Shown piece by piece: positions 6,393-10,612 of a DNA stretch of 10,612 nt. Under the pieces are notes generated by a model. That model was not told the origin of the DNA, did no database searches, and saw only the letters and a list, made by a program, of their open reading frames with translations. Source of the stretch: Candidatus Cloacimonadota bacterium (lineage in GTDB: Bacteria > Cloacimonadota > Cloacimonadia > Cloacimonadales > Cloacimonadaceae); the NCBI GenBank assembly GCA_023230025.1, contig JALNYD010000077.1:1-10612 (forward strand), given 5' to 3'. The translations under genes were made by a program, and so were the position numbers. Each line of letters starts with the position of its first letter. Position 1 is the first letter of the stretch.

Positions 6393-7946
6393 TTAGGCAG
6401 GGATGTTGCCGTGCTTTTTGGGCGGCAGGCTTTCGCTTTTTGTGCTCAAGATTTCCAGTGCATCCACCAGGCGTTTTCTGGTTTCTGATGGCAGGATCAC
6501 AGCATCCACATAGCCACGAGAGGCAGCTACGTAGGGATTATTGAATTGCTCTTCATAGATCCCGATCATTTCGGCACGTTTGGCAGCTTGATCTTCTGCT
6601 CCGGCAATTTCTTTGCGGAAGATGATATTGGCTGCACCCTGAGCGCCCATCACGGCGATCTCTGCAGTAGGCCAGGCAAATACCATATCTGCACCCAAAT
6701 GCCGTGAGCTCATGGCGATGTAACTTCCACCATAATCCTTGCGGGTTACTACTGTGAGTTTGGGCACTGTGGCTTCCGAATAGCACCACAAGAGCTTGGC
6801 TCCATGCCGGATGATGCCGCTGTGTTCCTGATGCGTTCCGGGAAGATAGCCGGGAACATCCACAAAGGTGATCAGCGGAATATTGAAGGCATCGCAAAAG
6901 CGGATGAAGCGCGTGGCCTTATCCGAGGCATCGATATCCAGACAACCTGCCAGCACGGAGGGTTGATTGGCTACAATGCCAACACTGTGCCCATTGAGGC
7001 GGGCAAAACCCACAATCATGTTCTGAGCATAATAATAATGCGGTTCAAAGAATACACCATTATCCACAACACTCCTGATCACATCCCGCATATCATAACT
7101 CATCCGCGGGCTATCCGGTATGATGCTGTCCAATTCAGGGCAGATCCTCCAGGGATCATCGGTATTCTCGGTGCGGGGGGCATCTTCCATATTGTTCGAG
7201 GGTAAAAAGGAAAGCAGGATTTTGATCTGTTCAATGGCATCGGCATCACTTTCGCAGGCAAAATGGGCATTCCCGCTTTTGCTGTTGTGCGTCATTGCTC
7301 CACCCAGCTCTTCCTGAGTGGTCTGTTCTCCGGTTACAGCCTTGATCACATCTGGTCCGGTGATAAACATGAAGCTGGTGTTCTTTACCATAAATACAAA
7401 ATCTGTCATCGCAGGAGAATAAACTGCTCCGCCGGCACAAGGACCCATGATGGCGGTAAGCTGAGGGATCACGCCGCTGGCGCGGGAATTACGGAAGAAG
7501 ATATCTCCATAACCCTTCAGGGCATCCACACCTTCCTGAATCCGGGCTCCACCCGAATCATTGATGCCTACGCAGGGTACTCCAGCTTTGAGTGCCATAT
7601 CCATCACCTTGCAGATCTTGGCGGCATGCATCTCGCCCAGAGAACCACCCCGGGCCGTAAAATCCTGTGAGAAAGCAAATACGGGGCGGCCATTGACCAT
7701 ACCGTGTCCGGTTACTACGCCATCGGAGGGAATCTCGATCTTCTCCATGCCAAAGTTATCGCAACGGTGGTTTACAAACATGTCCAGTTCGCGAAAGCTG
7801 CCTGGGTCAAAGAGCAAGTCCAGACGTTCACGAGCGGTTAACTTACCACTGGCTTTCTGTTTCTCCACGGCTTTTTCACCGCCTAACATGAGGGTCTTTT
7901 TTTCTTTATCCAGAAGTTTCTGGATATGCTCTTGAGTTGTGTGCAT
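6393..7946 (-). CDS. mmdA: Acyl-CoA carboxyltransferase, PccB/MmdA type (12S-like; methylmalonyl-CoA/propionyl-CoA)
   Basis: A 517-residue, full-length carboxyltransferase of the crotonase superfamily that moves a carboxyl group between biotin and an acyl-CoA, probably propionyl-CoA/methylmalonyl-CoA. The N-terminal half carries GGSLGEMHAAKI (100-111), NDSGGARIQEGVDALKGYG (129-147), GPCAGGAVYSPAMTDF (168-183) and LGGAMTHNSKSG (214-225). The C-terminal half carries VPGYLPGTHQEHSG (364-377), RKDYGGSYIAMSSRHLGAD (402-420), WPTAEIAVMGAQGAAN (425-440) and the family-typical tail KKHGNIP. The position in GGSYIAM that helps set acyl-chain choice in actinobacterial homologues is Ile410. It is the first gene of the operon; GAGGT (7951-7955) lies 4 nt before ATG. 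It could also be annotated propionyl-CoA carboxylase beta, but no biotin carboxylase gene is nearby. MmdA/12S is favoured by the 5S-1.3S-like gene next to it. Confidence 0.92.
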   Translation of the reverse strand: MHTTQEHIQKLLDKEKKTLMLGGEKAVEKQKASGKLTARERLDLLFDPGSFRELDMFVNHRCDNFGMEKIEIPSDGVVTGHGMVNGRPVFAFSQDFTARGGSLGEMHAAKICKVMDMALKAGVPCVGINDSGGARIQEGVDALKGYGDIFFRNSRASGVIPQLTAIMGPCAGGAVYSPAMTDFVFMVKNTSFMFITGPDVIKAVTGEQTTQEELGGAMTHNSKSGNAHFACESDADAIEQIKILLSFLPSNNMEDAPRTENTDDPWRICPELDSIIPDSPRMSYDMRDVIRSVVDNGVFFEPHYYYAQNMIVGFARLNGHSVGIVANQPSVLAGCLDIDASDKATRFIRFCDAFNIPLITFVDVPGYLPGTHQEHSGIIRHGAKLLWCYSEATVPKLTVVTRKDYGGSYIAMSSRHLGADMVFAWPTAEIAVMGAQGAANIIFRKEIAGAEDQAAKRAEMIGIYEEQFNNPYVAASRGYVDAVILPSETRKRLVDALEILSTKSESLPPKKHGNIPA

Positions 7947-7969
7947 TTACACCTCTTTATCCTGGTTTT

Positions 7970-7975
7970 ATTATA
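7970..7975 (-). promoter_or_regulatory. Candidate -10 box for the carboxyltransferase-pyrRF operon
   Basis: The complement of 7970-7975 is a perfect TATAAT on the minus strand, 24 nt upstream of the ATG at 7946. Transcription would start near 7963 and leave a short leader containing the AGAGGTG ribosome site. The expected -35 position reads AGCTAC, a poor match, so the promoter may be activator-dependent. No leader attenuator for PyrR fits in so short a leader. Confidence 0.45.
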
Positions 7976-8191
7976 GTCAAGATATCTGCCCCGTAGCTGG
8001 ATGGATGAGCCTGCACAGACTTCTGAGAAATTCAACTGTATTTGCATAGCTCATTGATATCACAGAAAATGGACATGATAGACACAATGGCTATGGGCTG
8101 TATTTTGTCAAATCAAAAATAGCTCGAATCTGGCAACAATCTGTATCAAGCGTCAGGATGACACTTCCACGCCCGATGCTTCACCACGGCT
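7976..8191. other. AT-richer intergenic stretch, no gene seen
   Basis: This part of the divergent region has no open frame with a ribosome site and no recognisable RNA gene. TTGCAT (8042-8047) and GAAAAT (8065-8070), 17 nt apart on the + strand, could be a weak promoter. If used, the transcript would run through all the hairpin elements toward lepA. I give that low weight. Confidence 0.35.
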
Positions 8192-8256
8192 TCAGCACTA
8201 CTTTACCCCATAATTCTCCCATGCCATGCGGAGATTATGGGGTGATATAGTGCTGA
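8192..8256. repeat. Long imperfect inverted repeat (25-pair hairpin)
   Basis: TCAGCACTA (8192-8200) pairs with TAGTGCTGA (8248-8256), TTA (8203-8205) with TGA (8243-8245, one G-T), CCCCATAA (8206-8213) with TTATGGGG (8235-8242), and TCTCC (8215-8219) with GGAGA (8230-8234). There is one 2-bp mismatch, one bulged T and a 10-base loop. No T-run follows in either direction, so it is not a standard terminator. An alternative pairing exists: TACTTTACCC (8199-8208) is perfectly complementary to GGGTAAAGTA (8262-8271). The two folds exclude each other. Confidence 0.8.
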
Positions 8257-8294
8257 GATAAGGGTAAAGTATCGAGGATGATGAAAGCCTGGGG

Positions 8295-8386
8295 ATAGGA
8301 TTGCAGACGTCTCGTCTGCATAAGCAGCGAAGCTGCTTACAGTTACGGAACTCCGTTCCGTCGACACGAGACGTGTCGAATCCTAT
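8295..8386 (+). repeat. Multi-hairpin repeat element, copy 1 (92 bp)
   Basis: Outer inverted repeat ATAGGATT (8295-8302)/AATCCTAT (8379-8386), extended by GGG/CCC to 11 bp (8292-8302/8379-8389). Inside are four hairpins: H1 GCAGACG-TCT-CGTCTGC (8303-8319), H2 TAAGCAGC-GAA-GCTGCTTA (8321-8339), H3 ACGGAA-CTCCG-TTCCGT (8345-8361) and H4 CGACACG-AGA-CGTGTCG (8362-8378). Only six bases of the interior (8320, 8340-8344) lie outside a hairpin. Identical to copy 2 over all 92 bp. It contains no coding sequence, so it is a nonautonomous element or a structured noncoding unit of unknown role. Confidence 0.92.
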
Positions 8387-8398
8387 CCCGGCGTTTCC

Positions 8399-8490
8399 AT
8401 AGGATTGCAGACGTCTCGTCTGCATAAGCAGCGAAGCTGCTTACAGTTACGGAACTCCGTTCCGTCGACACGAGACGTGTCGAATCCTAT
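8399..8490 (+). repeat. Multi-hairpin repeat element, copy 2 (92 bp, identical to copy 1)
   Basis: Direct repeat of copy 1, starting 104 bp downstream and separated from it by 12 bp. All four hairpins are intact. Here the outer stem is extended by CC (8397-8398) and GG (8491-8492) instead of GGG/CCC, so the closing stem is kept with different bases. Confidence 0.92.
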
Positions 8491-8529
8491 GGCCTGGCTA
8501 TGACCGCATCTCATCTTTAGTCAATCTTG

Positions 8530-8563
8530 CCGTTCCGTCGACACGAGACGTGTCGAATCCTAT
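8530..8563 (+). repeat. 5'-truncated copy 3 of the multi-hairpin element (34 bp)
   Basis: Thirty-four bases match the 3' end of the intact unit exactly: the end of hairpin 3, all of hairpin 4 (CGACACGAGACGTGTCG, 8539-8555) and the terminal AATCCTAT (8556-8563). It is followed by GG as after copy 2. The sequence to its left (from 8529) is unrelated, so the other 58 bp are missing. Confidence 0.88.
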
Positions 8564-8603
8564 GGCGTTCATGTAAAATGTCGTTCCACGGAGCTCTGGC
8601 TGG

Positions 8604-8618
8604 CTGATTGATAATCAG
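8604..8618. repeat. Perfect 15-bp dyad upstream of lepA
   Basis: CTGATT-GAT-AATCAG is an exact inverted repeat with a 3-base centre, about 135 bp upstream of the lepA -10 candidate. It could be an operator-type site or a further small hairpin; its distance from the promoter makes direct repression uncertain. The remaining DNA between 8619 and 8720 shows nothing I recognise. Confidence 0.4.
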
Positions 8619-8749
8619 ACCTGCTATCTTGAAACATCGCTGTGAATAACGGATTTTGCCACCCCAACACAACAATGTGGTGACAAGAGGTCTCCTCCCT
8701 GAGCCGGGTGGCTATGTTAGGACTTGACAAAAGCGGGCTGTGAGATTTT

Positions 8750-8758
8750 TGGTATATG
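8750..8758 (+). promoter_or_regulatory. Candidate extended -10 promoter for lepA
   Basis: TGG-TATATG (8750-8758) fits an extended -10 (TGn + TATAAT-like). Transcription would start near 8765, about 38 nt before the lepA ATG. A perfect TTGACA stands at 8724-8729, but its distance to TATATG (23 nt) is too long for a normal -35/-10 pair, so it may be fortuitous. Confidence 0.4.
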
Positions 8759-8802
8759 TACTTGAACTCATTGAGAGGCAAGCTGATAATAAAGGACAAA
8801 GC

Positions 8803-10602
8803 ATGGAGCAAAAATACATACGCAATTTCTGCATCATTGCCCATATCGATCATGGAAAATCCACTCTGGCAGACCGCTTTTTGGAAGAAACCAATGTCAT
8901 CGGGAAGGGCAGTGAAGTAGCACAGCTATTGGATAGCATGGATCTGGAACGTGAGCGTGGAATCACCATCAAGTCTCACGCCATCCGCATGGTGCACAAT
9001 TACCAGGGACAGGATTATGTTCTGAATCTGATCGATACTCCCGGGCATGTGGATTTTTCCTATGAAGTGTCGCGGGCATTAGCATCCTGTGAGGGTGCAA
9101 TCTTACTGGTTGACGCCTCGCAAGGAATCGAAGCCCAGACCATGAGCAATCTATATCTGGCGCTGGATAATAATCTGGAGATATTGCCCTGTTTGAACAA
9201 GATTGATCTGCCCAAAGCCGATGTAGAAGGCACTCAGCATGATCTGCTGGACATTTTGGGCTGCGACGAAAGCGATATCCAGAAGGTAAGCGCGAAGACC
9301 GGCACTGGCATATCTGAATTGCTGGATGCAGTTGTGCAAAAGCTCCCTGCCCCCAAAGGCGATACCGAAGCTCCCACTCAGGCTTTGATCTTTGATTCCT
9401 ATTTTGATATGTACCGCGGAGTAGTGGTATTGGTTCGCCTCTTTCATGGTAAGCTGCAAAAGGGAGACCGCATCAAATTGTTCAGTACTGCCCGGGAATA
9501 TGAGATCGAGGAAATCGGGTATCTGGGTTTGAAGTTCCAGCCTCAGAAGGAGCTTACTACAGGAGAAGCCGGATACATAATTGCTGGGATCAAAGAGGTT
9601 GCAGATGCCAGGGTTGGTGATACGATCACACTTTCCAAAAAGCCTTGTCCACATCCACTGCCTGGCTTTATGGAACCAAAGCCAATGGTCTATAGCGGGA
9701 TATTCCCGATCAATGGAGAAGATTATGAGGGCTTGGTGGAATCCATTGCCAAGCTAAAGCTGAATGATGCTTCTCTGATCTATGAAAAGGAGAGCTCCGC
9801 AGCTCTTGGTTATGGTTTCCGCTGTGGATTTTTGGGGATGTTGCATCTCGAAATCGTCAAAGAACGCATGATGCGCGAATATAACATTCCGATTATTGCC
9901 ACAACGCCCAGTGTGCGGTTCCTGATTGAGCTGAAGAATGGCACAGAGATTGAAGTGCACAATCCGATTGACTTTCCTGATCCATCCAATATTGAAAGCA
10001 TCAAAGAGCCATATATGGATACAGAAATCATTGTACCCACGGATTACATTGGCAATATCATGCGTCTGGCTCAAGAGCGCCGCGGGATTCAAAAGAACAT
10101 GCAGTACATCGATGAAAAGCGGGTGGCATTGCATTATGAAATGCCTTTGATCGAGATCATCTTTGATTTTTATGACAAACTAAAAACTGTTTCCCGGGGC
10201 TATGCTTCATTGGACTATGTATTCAAGGACTTTCGGGTATCCCAGGTTGTGAAGGTGGATATCCTGATCAATGGCGAAAAGGTGGATGCCATGAGCTTCA
10301 TTTGCCATCAGGATAAAGCGCACAATTGGGGGAAAAGCGTTACTGATACTCTTTCGGATGTGATTCCCCGCCATATGTTCAAAATAGCCCTGCAAGCCAG
10401 CATAGGTGCCAAAATCATTGCTCGCAGCACAATCAACGCCATGCGCAAAGATGTATTGGCAAAATGCTATGGCGGCGATGTTTCCCGTAAACGGAAGCTT
10501 CTGGAAAAACAGAAGGAAGGCAAAAAGAAAATGAAGGAGATCGGTAACGTAACCGTGCCTCAGGAAGCCTTCCTGGCAGTTTTGAAAGCAGATCGGGATT
10601 GA
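8803..10602 (+). CDS. lepA: Elongation factor 4 (LepA, back-translocating ribosomal GTPase)
   Basis: Ribosome-dependent GTPase that acts on stalled or mistranslocated ribosomes and in 30S biogenesis. 599 residues from the ATG at 8803, the same length as the E. coli protein. G1 is AHIDHGKST (13-21), switch II DTPGH (78-82, catalytic His82), G4 NKID (132-135), G5 SAK (163-165). Then come the EF-G-like beta domain (about 190-280), domain III, and the LepA-specific C-terminal domain with SIGAKIIARSTINAMRKDV near 533-551, ending in a lysine-rich KRKLLEKQKEGKKKMK segment (563-578). The start is chosen because AAAGGA (8791-8796) sits 6 nt upstream and MEQKYIRNFCIIAHIDHGKST matches family N-termini. 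The longer open frame from 8740 adds 21 unconserved residues and would begin at or before the likely transcription start. The next gene appears to start 1 nt after the stop. Confidence 0.98.
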   Translation: MEQKYIRNFCIIAHIDHGKSTLADRFLEETNVIGKGSEVAQLLDSMDLERERGITIKSHAIRMVHNYQGQDYVLNLIDTPGHVDFSYEVSRALASCEGAILLVDASQGIEAQTMSNLYLALDNNLEILPCLNKIDLPKADVEGTQHDLLDILGCDESDIQKVSAKTGTGISELLDAVVQKLPAPKGDTEAPTQALIFDSYFDMYRGVVVLVRLFHGKLQKGDRIKLFSTAREYEIEEIGYLGLKFQPQKELTTGEAGYIIAGIKEVADARVGDTITLSKKPCPHPLPGFMEPKPMVYSGIFPINGEDYEGLVESIAKLKLNDASLIYEKESSAALGYGFRCGFLGMLHLEIVKERMMREYNIPIIATTPSVRFLIELKNGTEIEVHNPIDFPDPSNIESIKEPYMDTEIIVPTDYIGNIMRLAQERRGIQKNMQYIDEKRVALHYEMPLIEIIFDFYDKLKTVSRGYASLDYVFKDFRVSQVVKVDILINGEKVDAMSFICHQDKAHNWGKSVTDTLSDVIPRHMFKIALQASIGAKIIARSTINAMRKDVLAKCYGGDVSRKRKLLEKQKEGKKKMKEIGNVTVPQEAFLAVLKADRD

Positions 10603-10603
10603 A

Positions 10604-10612
10604 ATGAAGCGC
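10604..10612 (+). CDS. Possible start of the gene after lepA (truncated by window end)
   Basis: ATG AAG CGC (Met-Lys-Arg) begins one base after the lepA stop codon and stays open to the window edge. Signal peptidase I (lepB) often follows lepA, and a basic N-terminus would suit it, but three codons prove nothing. No clear Shine-Dalgarno is seen, so it would rely on coupling to lepA. Confidence 0.3.

Noticed and set aside
4189..7946. Membrane-bound sodium-pumping oxaloacetate or methylmalonyl-CoA decarboxylase operon
   Set aside because: No beta (OadB/MmdB) subunit and no membrane-helix-bearing gamma/delta chain in the cluster; the neighbours are pyrimidine genes. Kept only as an alternative because a beta subunit could be encoded elsewhere.
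8192..8256. Large hairpin as an intrinsic terminator
   Set aside because: No T-run follows the stem on either strand.
8198..8425. 75-codon minus-strand open frame across repeat copy 1
   Set aside because: It is translated palindromic repeat and hairpin sequence, with no ribosome site or recognisable protein features.
8295..8563. CRISPR array from the direct repeats
   Set aside because: Units are 92 bp with internal multi-hairpin structure, the single spacer is 12 bp, the third copy is a fragment, and no cas genes are present.
8724..8729. TTGACA as the -35 box of lepA
   Set aside because: No -10-like hexamer at 16-18 nt; the nearest TATATG is 23 nt away and is better explained as an extended -10.
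8740..8802. Upstream ATG extending LepA by 21 residues
   Set aside because: The extension is not part of LepA, the candidate -10 box lies inside it, and the ATG at 8803 has a proper AAAGGA site and gives the family length.
8569..8853. 94-codon minus-strand open frame overlapping the start of lepA
   Set aside because: It runs antisense through the lepA promoter and ribosome-binding region and has no family resemblance.

Overview
The window looks like a chromosomal segment of an uncultured anaerobic fermenter, most likely of the Cloacimonadota (WWE1, 'Candidatus Cloacimonas'-like) or a close relative. The main pointers are a secreted protease ending in an NYPNPFNPSTTI-type sorting domain, a biotin-dependent methylmalonyl-CoA/oxaloacetate carboxyl-transfer operon, and moderate GC with ordinary Shine-Dalgarno sites. 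The phylum is an inference from protein style; no marker search was possible.

Layout. (1) 12-85: tRNA-Gln(CTG) on the + strand, followed by a strong hairpin terminator at 90-118. The terminator is symmetric enough (A6/T6 flanks) to serve the convergent protease gene as well. (2) 142-2421, minus strand: secreted C10 (streptopain-like) cysteine protease with pro-domain, catalytic domain, two tandem cohesin-like beta domains and a FlgD/T9SS-like C-terminal sorting domain. (3) 2422-2867: noncoding, holding a decayed copy of a repeat element and the operon terminator. (4) 7946 down to 2868, minus strand: a tight five-gene operon. It encodes a PccB/MmdA-type carboxyltransferase (12S-like), a 62-residue epsilon/OadG-tail-like peptide, a pyruvate/oxaloacetate carboxyltransferase fused to a biotin carrier (5S+1.3S-like), PyrR and PyrF. 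Gaps are 12, 11 and 9 nt, then pyrF overlaps pyrR; a terminator follows at 2812-2834. (5) 7947-8802: a long divergent intergenic region with a large imperfect hairpin, two identical 92-bp multi-hairpin elements and a 34-bp fragment of a third. (6) 8803-10602, + strand: lepA (elongation factor 4), with the first codons of a probable next gene at 10604.

How the genes work together. The 12S-like and fused 5S-1.3S-like proteins have the parts for biotin-mediated carboxyl transfer between methylmalonyl-CoA/propionyl-CoA and oxaloacetate/pyruvate, as in the propionibacterial transcarboxylase. No membrane decarboxylase subunit or biotin carboxylase is present here, which favours a soluble transcarboxylase, although those could be elsewhere in the genome. 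PyrR and PyrF are pyrimidine genes carried at the tail of the same transcript.

The most unusual content is the repeat family. Each full unit has an 8-bp outer inverted repeat (ATAGGATT/AATCCTAT) enclosing four back-to-back short hairpins, one with the extra-stable GCGAAGC core. In the two intact copies the outer stem is extended by different but complementary flanking bases. A decayed copy in opposite orientation lies about 5.7 kb away, so this is a dispersed family.
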